A DNA stretch of 64,000 nt, taken from NCBI GenBank assembly GCA_029168955.1, contig JAPDOI010000428.1, positions 124,001 to 188,000 of the forward strand, in the 5' to 3' direction. The notes beneath the pieces were generated by a model. The model made no database searches. It saw only the letters and a list, made by a program, of their open reading frames with translations, and was not told the origin of the DNA. This document shows, piece by piece, positions 1 through 10,024 of this stretch. Numbering within the stretch: position 1 is the first letter of the stretch; each line of letters begins with the position of its first letter. This DNA is from Aplectana chamaeleonis. Taxonomy: Eukaryota; Nematoda; Chromadorea; Rhabditida; Cosmocercidae. The translations under genes and the position numbers were made by a program.

Positions 1-235
1 AAAAATCAAAGGTCGCGGATATCCGACTCAAACGGATAGATTCAAAATAGCAAGATCGGATAATCCGAGTCAGTCGGATAGGGAGGCGAAACGGATAGTC
101 GGATCTCGGATCAATCCTAAAATTACGTTTTTTTCGGTGATTCGGATTTTGGATCACTCGGATTTTGACCTTTTTTCGGTGAGTCGGAATCCGAGTATCC
201 GAGTCGGATATCCGGTCGGATACAAGATGGTGTAA
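1..235. repeat. Degenerate ATCCGA/TCGGAT-rich repeat, copy 1
   Basis: The stretch is built from variants of TCGGAT, ATCCGAGT and TTTTTTCGGTGATTCGGATT. The phrase 'ggtcgcggatatccg' at its start recurs at about 51,702, and the TTCGGTGA-type unit recurs at 2,590-2,800. It is therefore one member of a dispersed family. I see no coding signal and no clear boundaries; the window edge cuts its left side. Confidence 0.7.
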
Positions 236-551
236 TTCAAAAAGTTTATCGAAAATTGATAGTCTGGTTAAAATTCTCAAAAAAAAAGAGATTTTTCTAC
301 CTTACTATGATAAACGAACTCATTGATAATCATCTTTATCGCGAAATATTTGCAAACCAAACAGATGTGATCGCCTTTCACGATCTCTTCAAAGTAAGAG
401 TAATGTTAAAGCGTTAGTCTAAAAGAGTATAAATCCTTCACATCGAATTCGTAAATACCCGTGAGGTACTGTCTAATCCACTGAAAAGGGATTGCCCGTT
501 CGATCAATACACATGGTTTTTGGTAGGCAATCGAACCCTCAATGCGCCATA
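236..551. other. No recognisable feature
   Basis: AT-rich sequence. A 63-codon minus-strand open frame (406-597) runs into the neighbouring inverted-repeat element and has no recognisable motif. Confidence 0.5.
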
Positions 552-860
552 AGGGGTATGGTATATTTTTGCGACACACTGTCGCGTCGCTCTGCACAGC
601 GACAGCGACCGCCAGTCGCGGAGCTTCTACCCTTTTAACCTGTCGCTATCGCAGTGTGTTGCAAGCTTCGGCCGCGACAGGGACAGAGGCAGCGACTGGC
701 TTCAGCCCATTCGCAGTATGTCGGCCCTCCGCGTCACGTCGTTGCGACAGACGTTTGATAATCGTGCCTACGCGACCGATGCCGTTGTTACGATGCAGGT
801 CCCGCAGTGCTAGATTGCATGTTTGTCGGTCATGACAGCGGCAAAGTATACCATACCCCT
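552..860. mobile_element. GC-rich MITE-like element with 14-bp terminal inverted repeats
   Basis: AGGGGTATGGTATA at 552-565 is perfectly inverted as TATACCATACCCCT at 847-860. The 309-bp interior is GC-rich and dominated by GTCGC/GCGAC words, unlike the AT-rich flanks. No transposase frame is present, so a non-autonomous element is the simplest reading. I could not see a clean target duplication. The 97-codon plus-strand frame inside it has no protein-like features. Confidence 0.65.
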
Positions 861-864
861 AAGA

Positions 865-1052
865 GCCTTTCAGAGTGGCGTCGCAGCTGTCGTGGTGACG
901 GTGTGAGTGATGTGGGGTGAGGGGTGCTACGCAGCGCAAACAGTGCCGTGAGAGGGAGGCGACCGATTCGGCGACCAGTCATGGTCACGCCCACTTTCTC
1001 TCGCTCTGGAGAGCGACGTCACAAATTTCGCAGCGGCGCCACTCTGAAAGGC
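865..1052. mobile_element. Small GC-rich inverted-repeat element
   Basis: GCCTTTCAGAGTGGCGTCGC at 865-884 is inverted at 1,033-1,052 with one mismatch. It starts five bases after the previous element and is followed by more GC-rich sequence with the related phrase 'ctgcagagtggc' at 1,066. Open frames on both strands here are consequences of the GC content. Confidence 0.6.
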
Positions 1053-1795
1053 CCTATAAGGGGGTCTGCAGAGTGGCACCGCGGCGAGTCTCGCTGCGGC
1101 AGGGCAATGATGGGGAATGGGGGAAGCCACGCAGCGGGCGATGGCGGCGACATGTCGTGCGGCAGCAGCGACGTGGTTACCTTGCAGAGTGTTTTCGCCG
1201 CCGCGGCAGCAGCGAGTCCCGGAGCGACGCCCTCAGCGAGCGGCGGCGGGAAATGGTCACGACCATTTCCTGCCGCGGCGAGGAACGGCGACATCAATCG
1301 ATTCAAGCTCCCATCTTGATTTCTTCGTGAAATCGATCTTCTGGAGGAGTGATTTTTCAAATTTCAGCTCAACTTGAGAGAAAATGGTTGGAAATTTTTG
1401 AAACGTATACTTTTTTAGATTCACCCCGGTTTTGGTTTTTTGATTTCCAGATTCATTTTCTCTTTTTTTGCCTCAACGTTGCCTAGTGGTGATATATGCA
1501 ACTATTAGCATCTAAATACTGTACTACTCTTGTTGTCTTGGAATTTCTGTGTTGGATCATAATAACTTCAGTAAACGTCAAAGACAGTTTCGCTTCACTG
1601 TATTTCACTAATGTGAATTTTTATTCTTCAGAGATTACTCATAGGAACTTTCTAAACATCGAAATCACAACAAAACAATACAGGCCAAATGTAACGTCGG
1701 ATGATTTAGTGCGTACGCAATTGTGGAATAGCGGCGCCGTCGGCAAACTCGCAGAAACTCTGCGAGGCCTTGGTGCCCAACGCCGCGTCGTGTTT
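1053..1795. other. GC-rich then AT-rich sequence, no gene seen
   Basis: 1,053-1,330 is GC-rich with scattered 'gcagagtg' words related to the inverted-repeat elements on either side, and may be a degraded third copy. 1,340-1,720 is AT-rich with a 117-codon plus frame (1,496-1,849) that runs into the next element and has no recognisable domain. Confidence 0.45.
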
Positions 1796-2135
1796 AGGGG
1801 TCTGCAGAGTTGCAGAGACCGGCGAGTGGTCGCCGAGCGTCAGCCTTGACACGGCGACAAAAATGTTTCGAAACATTATCGTCGCGGCGTCGGTTGCCGC
1901 TCGCTGGCAATGATGCAGGGCCGTCGCGGCGTCAATACACTCTGCGGTGCCCCCTCGTCGCCCTTTAAGCCGCGTCGGTCGCCCCGTCGCTGAAAGTGAT
2001 CGATATTGCATCACCCAGCGTTGCTCGTCGCTGCGAGCAACGCCACAACTTGGACTCTGCAGACCCCTTTTCGTCTCCGCCCCAAACCTCTCGCTCGGCG
2101 ACGTGTCGCCGGTCGCTGCAACTCTGCAGAGCCCT
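1796..2135. mobile_element. GC-rich inverted-repeat element with about 45-bp arms
   Basis: AGGGGTCTGCAGAGTTGCAG at 1,796-1,815 is inverted at 2,116-2,135 with one mismatch. Similarity continues inward through 'gaccggcga' and 'gtcgccgagcg', so the arms are about 45 bp. The interior is rich in CGTCGC words. It has no coding capacity and is the same style of element as those at 552 and 865. Confidence 0.65.
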
Positions 2136-2480
2136 ATAATCGCACAGACAACTCAAACCAAGAGAATCTATGCCAATTATGCGCAAAATCTGCGCTGCTG
2201 ATGCGCAGAAAATGCGGCGTAAATTTTACGATGCGCGCCAATTGGATGTCTGCAGTGTACAGGCTACAAAGGGCGAGTTTCACTTGGTTCCTACGCGTGC
2301 TGGTGTAGAGCGGAGGTTAAAGACAGTGAGAGAGCGTAGGGCAGACGGAGGCCGAGGCGTCTCGCGCGCCGCTCGCGCCTCGAATGATGTGAATTACGAC
2401 GTTTTATAGAGGGTAACTACGCAGCTGTATGGCTACTGTAGAATGGAATGTCGAGTCGTGACATGAGATACGCTTGTTTG
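2136..2480. other. No recognisable feature
   Basis: Mixed composition. Short overlapping frames on the plus strand lack motifs. Confidence 0.4.
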
Positions 2481-2850
2481 AGTCACAGGACATGCCGAAT
2501 ATACCAATAACCGACTCATTATCCGATCCGAATCATGACATTTTTCGGATATTCGGTATCCGAATCATTATCCGACTCATGGCACATTTCGGTGATTCGG
2601 ATGTTGAATCAAGCGGATTTTGGCGTTTTTTCGGTGAATCGGATTTTGGATCATTCGGATTTTGACGTTTTTCGGTGAATCGGATTCTGGATCATTCGGA
2701 TTTTGACACTTTTTCGGTGATTCGGATTTTGGATCATTCGGATTTTGACGTTTTTTCGGTGAATCGGATTTTGAATCATGAAAATTTCGGTTCATTCGGA
2801 TGGATATCCGAAAATGAGTGAGTCGGATCCAATGTATATTACCCACTAGG
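2481..2850. repeat. Tandem ~43-bp ATCCGA/TCGGAT array
   Basis: About five diverged direct copies of a 43-44 bp unit made of TTCGGTGAATCGGATT, then 'ttggatcattcgg', then 'attttgacgttttt'. The array is preceded by irregular ATCCGA words. The related single-copy stretches lie at 1-235, 24,601-24,660, 24,960-25,165 and 51,640-51,960. The 110-codon minus frame (2,577-2,909) is only the translated repeat. Confidence 0.8.
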
Positions 2851-5297
2851 GAGTGACCAGACCTGTTTGCCAGAACTACGTATGTAGCCATGTTTTTCTG
2901 ATCGACCACCTACCGGGTACTTGTGAAAACCCTATTTTAGCACCTACACACCTATACACCTACATATATGTTTTTCCAATTCCTTATTAGATAATCGTGC
3001 TGTTTTTTCCCAACTTCTGTTTTCTGATTTTTCAAAACGATTTCGTGATTTTCTACCTATATTCATCAAATGATGGAAATGCATGTGTTGTTTGAAATCA
3101 CTTCGTTTAGTAATACAGCTAAACAGCATTTAGCCATGAGTGAAACGTTTCCTACTATCTGTATACCTGACTGGCATATAAATTTTTAACTCTGTTCTGG
3201 TAAAAGCTGCATCAGATATAACCTGAGTTCAAAAAAAAAATTTTGTTCAAACGTTGTTCAATGAAGAATTGTGGTGCGCGCGAGGCGCGCACCAGATTTG
3301 CTTTTGAACTGGCCATGCGCGAAACCACTTTTTCGAAACTAAATTCAGAGCAAACCCAGAAATTAGCTCCAGATTTCATTCAAAAGAGCGCAAAAAGTTG
3401 GTAACAGCCCCGAAAATGGTTAAGAATTGTTTGCTGGATTTCGAGAAAATTTTTAAAAACCGTTCGATTTTGGTGGTAATCTTCTTTTTTTCAGTTGGCG
3501 TTCACCAACTTGTGGGTACACTTAAAATGAGGCTAGGAAGCTCATTTTTGACCAGCTGGCTGAAAATGGATGCAGGTCGCTCCTATTTTAATTTGAACTT
3601 GATACCTTAACTTTGAAGGGTACCTCAAAACCGTGGGTTTACATACCAAATTAGCCGTGGAGCGCGAAAACTGCTGGGGCATGTCACGGCTGTGGAGAGG
3701 AGGGTATGTGGGTGGATCTGCAGCCAGTTAACATGGATCATTTGGGGGTAAGTCCTAAACTTGTCAGATTTTGTACTCATGACACGTCATCGATCGATAA
3801 TCAATATTATCGATTTTCGCTCCTATTCCACGAAATGCGATGCGGAGTGGTTGATGGGTATGGATCTCTTGGTTTGGGAAATTTACTCATCAAACATTAT
3901 CGATTATTACCAATCAATAATATCGATTTTTGCCTGTTGCACAAATTGCCGCAATGAGTGATGACTGTTGAGGGTCTAACTAGGGAACCTTGCATGGTGT
4001 ACCCCCGGGTCAGAAAGCTGATAAATGTTTCCTAGTCAACTCTGGCACGCGCTCTTCGAATCTGAACTCGGATTTTACTACGGATATCTGCAAAAAAAGT
4101 TATAGCCTGTCAAAGTTCGTATTTCCCGCCTTTTTTTCTATGAAAAACGCGCATTAGGGTTTGCGAAATCCGGAAACGGACCTGATGCTTGTGGTCAGTG
4201 CCCAAATTACCTCACTGAGCACATTTTGGGTGAAGGTGCATTTTCCAAACTTTGCACAGACTGAAGGCGTTTTGGACTTGTGCGGATTTTCGGTTGGGCG
4301 CTTATTAATACCTCTGAAAGCGTAAAAAAATGTTGCAGACTTTACTCAGAATCCTTCCAGTTGGGTTATTTGGGGCGCTGATCACGAATCTCGGGTTCAT
4401 TTGACGATTTTCCGAGCTTCTCGACTTGATTCGTTCAAAGCCTCCCATCGGGGAGGGGGCGGGGGGAGGGGGAATTTGAAATCGCGACGTTTGCCGATTT
4501 CCGGAGTGCTACGATAGATTTGGCTCAAATTGTTGCTCTGAGGGTTATTTTCAGTGCTAAGCACGAATCTGCATTCCGTTAATCAATTTTTAATGGATTA
4601 CTGTAGGTTACGGTGAGTATACGGTATCTTGGTCAGTCTCAGATTTGGCTCGAAATTTCTCTGTGGGTGTTATACGACGACCACAAATTTGAGGTCCATT
4701 CTCTGATTTTCGACATTTTAAGGTAGGTAAGGCCAGTTAAAAGGCGTTATGCCCACCGTAACCTACAGTAAGCATAAGTCTAGCGGCAAGCAGACCCCAG
4801 ATTCGCGTTCAGCGCTTTGAAGATCCCCCAGTTGAAGGTTTTGAGCCGAATCCGAAATTTTTTAAACACCCTGAAAATTGGCTGATGTACCCTTGCCTTT
4901 TCACGAAGAATCAAAAACGCTTATAACTTCGTTCAGAGGTGTCCGTAGCAAAGTCCGATCTCAGATTCGGAGACAGCGGAGCAGAATTGGCCAAAAAACA
5001 TTCATCATATTTTAAAATGTGGGGACGGCCATGCGAGATTCCCTAGTGCGAGACCTTGCTTGGGAAATTGTTGTCATCATGAACAATCGAATACTTATTA
5101 TCAATAATATCGATTTTTCACCTGTTGCGCAAAATGCGGCGATGACTGTGTTTTTATGGTTGTGCGTCACAAGTTTCAGAAGTTGCACTCATACGACAAA
5201 ATCGCCTGTTGGATATTTCATCTTTCCAAACTAGAAATCGTTGAGGAAAATCCATGCCAGAAAGGGAACCTTCGGTAAAATGTGTGAGATTTCTGAA
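2851..5297. other. No gene seen; contains three dispersed copies of a TATCGATT-rich segment
   Basis: Segments around 3,785-3,850, 3,895-3,965 and 5,080-5,155 share 'aataatatcgattttt' followed by 'cctgttgc' and 'atgactgt', so an AT-rich repeat is present at least three times. The rest (4,000-5,000) is ordinary mixed sequence with no frame above about 85 codons and no motif I recognise. Confidence 0.5.
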
Positions 5298-5611
5298 GTG
5301 AAATAACTAAAAATACGATTTGGCGGTCAATAATAAACTAACTAGCGATAAGTAAAGACAGAGGAATCAGATTTTACATGCGTCTCCGTTAAACTTTTCA
5401 AAGCGAAATCTAGCGCGATATGGAATGGAGCGTTACATTCACATAGCTGGACCTATGCTGATCTCCTTATTGCAGATTTCGAAAATGACTTAATGTTTCC
5501 ATTGCGCGCTTGCTTTTGCTTTGATTAATGGAGACGCTTGTAAAATCTGATCCCTCTGTCTTTACCTATCGCTAGTTTGTTTATTATTGATCGTATTTTT
5601 AGTTATTTCAC
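5298..5611. mobile_element. Palindromic MITE with ~75-bp arms
   Basis: The left arm reads GTGAAATAACTAAAAATACG, then 'caataataaac', 'ctagcgataagtaaagacag' and 'gcgtctccgtt'. It is found inverted at about 5,525-5,611. The two arms differ by a few substitutions and a short indel at 'gatttggcggtc'. The spacer is about 120 bp and non-coding. Confidence 0.75.
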
Positions 5612-6224
5612 CTCATTTCCTAGCTTTTTTACTACTTCAAGCTATTTTATGCCAAATAATTTTTTAATATATTTCAAGACATTATGGAAACTTTTTTTGA
5701 CATTACCAAATCGTTACTTTCGCCGGGAAGCTAAATTTTCAGAAGGTTTCTTTTTTTTTGAGGGGGGAGGGCGCTGTAGATAAATATCAGGTCCGTTTTC
5801 ACTCTATCGGAAGAATTTGGTAAATCGTCGTATGTGTGCTGTAAAAAGACGGTTTTAGCCTTGATTGAAACTGATCAGGAGAGGGAGGCCTGGAGGTGCT
5901 GCTCCCGAATCCGCGTTTTTCCGATTTCCAAAGGATTACGGCTTGTTACTGTTTGTCTGATTTTTTGAAACGATATCATTCAGTTACCATAACCTACCGT
6001 TATTGTTTGAAAATCGGAAAACGTCATAGAATTCGTGGTTAGCAACGCGAAGATTTCTCTGCGCAGCTCTTATCAGATCGTAGATTACGGCCAAACTACC
6101 GCATACCTACCGTGAACTTCTTAAAACTAACCCTGCATTCGTGTTTAACACCACAATTATCCCTTCTGAACAAAGTTTGGGTGAAAAACTTTTGAACATC
6201 TGGAGCCGCGCACGGTAGGTGCCC
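5612..6224. other. No recognisable feature
   Basis: AT-rich. The 68-codon plus frame (5,577-5,783) is a run of Phe/Ser/Thr codons from T-rich DNA. Confidence 0.4.
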
Positions 6225-6345
6225 TCTACTTCGGACCGAAATTTACTTTGTTCCTTCTCTTGCATGTGCGGAACGAAGCGACAGACAGCTATAGCGCGGA
6301 GTAGGAGAATGCGAACACGCGCGCACACGCAAGCGATGAGCCCAA
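6225..6345 (+). repeat. Dispersed GC-rich repeat, copy A
   Basis: Contains a lipid-like phrase order shared with 6,918-7,040 and, inverted, with 40,015-40,155. The order is TTTACT(C/T)TGTTCC, then a GTGCGGA(A/G)CGA core, then CGCACGCG-type words. Three copies in two orientations indicate a dispersed repeat rather than a gene. Confidence 0.5.
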
Positions 6346-6917
6346 ATAAATCTCGCTCCAAACTAGAAGGTATGTGCTCTAGAAAATTAATTGATATTTG
6401 AAAAAAATGTACTGATGGGTGCCTGACTTCGTTCCATCTTCAATCCCAAATTAAAAATTTAGGACGTTCTCGATACTCGATATGAAGAGTGATCGCAGCG
6501 AGGCTAAGAGTTGTTTTACTTATCGACATTGGCCTACTGCTTGCTCAACTTCTTCGTCCTAAAGATAGCAGATTTTCATCGCGCATTAGATAAAGTAAAG
6601 CAGTAAAACAGATCTGAAACTCGCGCTGTAAACAACTCTGCAAATAATCTCTCAAAACCTCGGGATATTGAAGGATACTAAGTGTTGAAAGGTGATGCGA
6701 AGCTCGTGGACTCAAGATTGTGGGGCTTCGTCTGTCCTGAGGGAAGCACAAGTGGCTGCGTGAAGCTTACTATTCCATTCACAGCACGCGAAACTTGCCG
6801 CGTAAGGAAGTGTGCAGGTACAGTCGACACGTATCGCAGAGTGGATGGTGGTTCCCTTGGCGCAAATCCTGCGCACGTTGGCGCACACCCGGCGCGCGTA
6901 ACATATGCTGTGTATCC
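6346..6917. other. No recognisable feature
   Basis: Only short shadow frames. No motif is recognised. Confidence 0.4.
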
Positions 6918-7040
6918 TCTGGTTCTAGGCCAGATTTACTCTGTTCCCTCGCGCGTTTGTGCGGAGCGATGGTAGAGACAGCGGAAATTGAGGAGAGAAT
7001 TAGACGCAGCGTACGCACGCAGACGCACGCGACGAACTGA
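6918..7040 (+). repeat. Dispersed GC-rich repeat, copy B
   Basis: Shares the phrase 'gttctaggccagatttactc', then 'tgttccctcgcgcg' and 'tgtgcggagcgatgg', with the inverted copy at 40,015-40,155 and more weakly with 6,225-6,345. Confidence 0.55.
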
Positions 7041-8020
7041 AATAGATTGCCCTCGGAAACAGAGCTTACGTGCACCAACTTTAAGCCAGCCTAATGTGCA
7101 CAGACAAAAGGGAACCAAAATCGACACTGCGATCCGTGATGATTGCATGTTCGACGCAAAACCTTTCGTCGGGTGGGTGTTCTTTGAGGAAGACGGACAC
7201 TGCGCGCCGAATAAACACAGGGAGATGCGCAAAACACCACCCAACGAACCATTTGATGTCATGAAGGTCCAAAATTCACCCATATTCAAGAAAGGAATCA
7301 TCGGGAGACAAATTCGATGGCTGTTACTAGAGAACTTCTCACTTTTCTGAAATGTAGATGCTATGTATGTAGGTGTGGCTCACAGCTCAGTTCGCATCGG
7401 AAACGATATGTTGCTACGAGAGGCTGGAGAATCCATGTTTATCCCAGGATTCGAAACTCCGTAGGATTGGTAAAGTTGAAGCATAAGCGAAATTCCTATC
7501 ACTCATCGCGCGCGCCATGGCTCTCCCTCCGTATCCCCTGTGCTCTCTCGGTGCGCCCTCGCTCTACATATGCACGCGAAAGAACCATGGTGTTTTAGTT
7601 CTTACGCCTGTATATGATAAAGAGAAAATGGGGCGCCAAAACATTCCCTAGGCGCTAATAGAGATTTTAAAAACCACACTTTAACACCTCCAGGAGGTTT
7701 GTTAATTGGAATGTCGTGTGGAGTGGAAGTAATCTGAGATGGCTTAGTGCACACTTAGCGTCCGCAATTGCGTACTCCATAATGTGTACCCGATGAATGT
7801 CATGTTGAAAATAACAAAGACAACAGTAGATTTATCAAATTTATGAATCCACAAAAATAAGTACAAATGAAAATTAATCACGATTATGCACTATTCTCCG
7901 TTTCCCTCGAGACTACTCTGCATAAGTCGGCCTTCCAGATACAGAAAGTGGACCTGAAATACATGAAATGAGGGAATCACGGTGCGAAAAAATACCTAAT
8001 TTCGATTATGACTCATCCAT
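7041..8020. other. No recognisable feature
   Basis: The overlapping frames of 60-120 codons between 6,936 and 7,600 carry no domain I recognise and share no codon-usage trend. 7,620-8,020 is AT-rich and empty. Confidence 0.4.
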
Positions 8021-8366
8021 ATGTACCTTCTATTCGCGATTCCGCAGACTGCGTTGAGCTGGTTTGCTTTAGGGGTCGTTTCTACTTCCGCCGCCGAGCG
8101 GCGCGGCGAAGGGCAACCTGATAATATTGATCGTGCCGCGTGATCAATGTTACAGAAATGCACTGTGCCGCGCCGCTCAGCGGCGGAAACATAAACGACC
8201 CTTTGAGAGCGCTGCCGATCCGGTATCTTCTGATTTACCTTACCACTGAGCTGAATCGGTGGCTACCTTTATTAATCAGCTGAATCAGATGTTACGCAGC
8301 GTGGCCGCATGCCCTATCGCAGGCCACCTCAACGCGTTGCGTGGAATCTCGAATGGAAGGTACATA
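8021..8366. mobile_element. Outer inverted-repeat element interrupted by a small MITE
   Basis: ATGTACCTTCTATTCG at 8,021 continuing to 'gcgttgag' at 8,058 is inverted at 8,328-8,366 with a handful of mismatches. The space between the arms holds a second, more symmetrical element (8,071-8,202). This gives a nested palindrome. No coding capacity. Confidence 0.6.
8071..8202. mobile_element. Inner ~132-bp GC-rich palindromic MITE
   Basis: AGGGGTCGTTT followed by 'ccgccgccgagcggcgcggc' is inverted as 'gccgcgccgctcagcggcgg' plus 'aaacgaccct'. The arms are about 37 bp with few mismatches and the spacer is about 55 bp. It sits inside the larger palindrome, so it is probably the younger insertion. 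Confidence 0.65.
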
Positions 8367-9831
8367 TAAATCCACTTTTCCAACTCCAAAGGTGAGATTT
8401 CTTTTTGCACAAGCGTCGCCAAGGGGGGAGGGGCTCATCTGAAATGCTGAACAAAGATATGAGTTCCGTTTCTGGCTTTACATAAGAATGCGGCAGACAC
8501 ACGGGAGGTTGGTCACGACCTCCGTTTTCAATGAAACCTTGTCCAGGACCAGTAGCAATGCCCCGGAAGGTGGCAGCTACCGGCTGTCACTGCGTGGTGA
8601 CTGTGTCAATCACGTAACGGCTATCAATGTGCAGGGGCCGGCATAGAAATGCACAGGCGGTGCTCAAGTTAATGACCATAGTAGTCAGCCACCTGGGAGC
8701 AGTGAACGTTCTTTTGTGAGGTGGCTAACTGCAAGAAACGGTTGGTGACTTCGCTCAGCGCCCCAGAGGAAAGAGAAATAGCGCGCGGATCGAAGAGGAG
8801 TAGGGTCGATACCGCGGTCTTGTGATCGAGCACGTCCAATGGAGCTGACTTTTTTAAGCAAGTGCGCTCCAAGAAAGGGCAGAGGAGCGCTTCCGAACCG
8901 ACCAGTCCGCTGTCCACTTATCACCCCAGCAGAGCACGGCGGCCTATCCCGTTGTTTAAGTGAGCAAGGAAAAATTGCACCCGCCGGCTGGCAGCCATTC
9001 AGCTCCGCTGCCAGCTGAAAGGAACGACAGGCGAAACGTTTCAAGGTTTTATTGATATTTCAATGATTCCTGTCGTAGATTAGTGGAAGATTAAATTCAA
9101 ATTGCACGTAGCTGTCATGAATACGTCTCCTTTATAGATTACACGTGCTTTACTCCTATTCTAAGCTCGACTTCAAATTCCTAGTTGTTGTGGCCACATT
9201 CAACCATTTTCAGATTTTTTTCCAATATTCGCTCACCACAATTAAAATCAGATTTGCCTAGAAAGCCATCTAAGAAAGATGGCTGCAAAACGGTTTCGTT
9301 GTTCAGAAAAGGCATGAAACTTACGCGATCTGCGTGTATCAGTTACTAAATGCTATATGATAGTTCATCTAAGTGCGGCTTTTATCTAAACTTCGTTTTC
9401 CTATTTCACTCTAAGTTCACTTCTTTCTTTGTTGACTGGGGAGCGTGAAACAGACTCAGGAAAAAAAATAGTCCATATTTTAAAAAAATCCTGTGAACTT
9501 TTTGGTTCGCCTTGTGAAAGAAACACGAGGTTGGCTTCTCGACAATCATACTACAAAGTATTGTGTACCGTGGTTTCAGTGGTAAGTGGTCATCCAACAA
9601 GAAATTTTCAAAATCGTTTTTTAAATCTAACATTCTCTCGCTTCGATGATTTCCGAGGCAAAATCCAAAATCCCATCATCCAAGGTCGAAAACTTAACTG
9701 AAAGATAGACACATTTGCACGCTCCTGAAACCCATATTTACTACTGCTAGTTCGATCAAAGTTACAATGAATAGGAAGAGTTGCGGAGGGAGTGTATGTA
9801 GGGAAACAGAAAGAGTCCCTCACACATGAAC
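8367..9831. other. No recognised gene; one unexplained 119-codon minus frame
   Basis: The minus-strand frame 8,685-9,044 encodes a Ser/Arg/Leu-rich 119-residue product without domain, signal peptide or membrane segment that I can name. A second minus frame overlaps it, which argues against real coding. The rest is AT-rich. Confidence 0.3.
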
Positions 9832-10024
9832 ATGTGGCCTAGTGGTCTAAGGCACTGCGTTGGGCATCCGTCGCGTAGGTTAGTGCTGTGTTGGTCTAAA
9901 TAATTGGATTAGTGGGAATTTTGCATTGACCGTCCCTGTTCGAGAATAATTCTCGTTCTACGATGGCAAACATAGGAGGCACCTATGCGTCACCGACCTC
10001 AGGTTTGATTTGATTTGATTTATT
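9832..10024 (+). mobile_element. SINE-like element with tRNA-like head
   Basis: TGGCCTAGTGG at about 9,835 fits the RNA polymerase III A box (TRGYnnAnnnG) and is followed by a D-arm-like 'tctaaggc'. A weak B-box-like GTTCGAGAA lies near 9,939. A hairpin CATAGG-AGGCA-CCTATG (9,971-9,987) precedes a tail of TTTGA repeats (10,004-10,021). A head, a hairpin and a short-repeat tail is the plan of tRNA-derived SINEs that borrow a LINE 3' end. The anticodon arm does not fold properly, so this is not a working tRNA. The tail is shared with the LINE on the other strand. Confidence 0.4.

Noticed and set aside
8685..9044. 119-codon minus frame as a gene
   Set aside because: No domain, overlaps another frame of similar length, and lies among repeats.
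9834..9905. Functional tRNA gene
   Set aside because: The A box and D arm fit, but the anticodon stem does not pair and the B box is weak and too far away. Better explained as a SINE head or tRNA relic.
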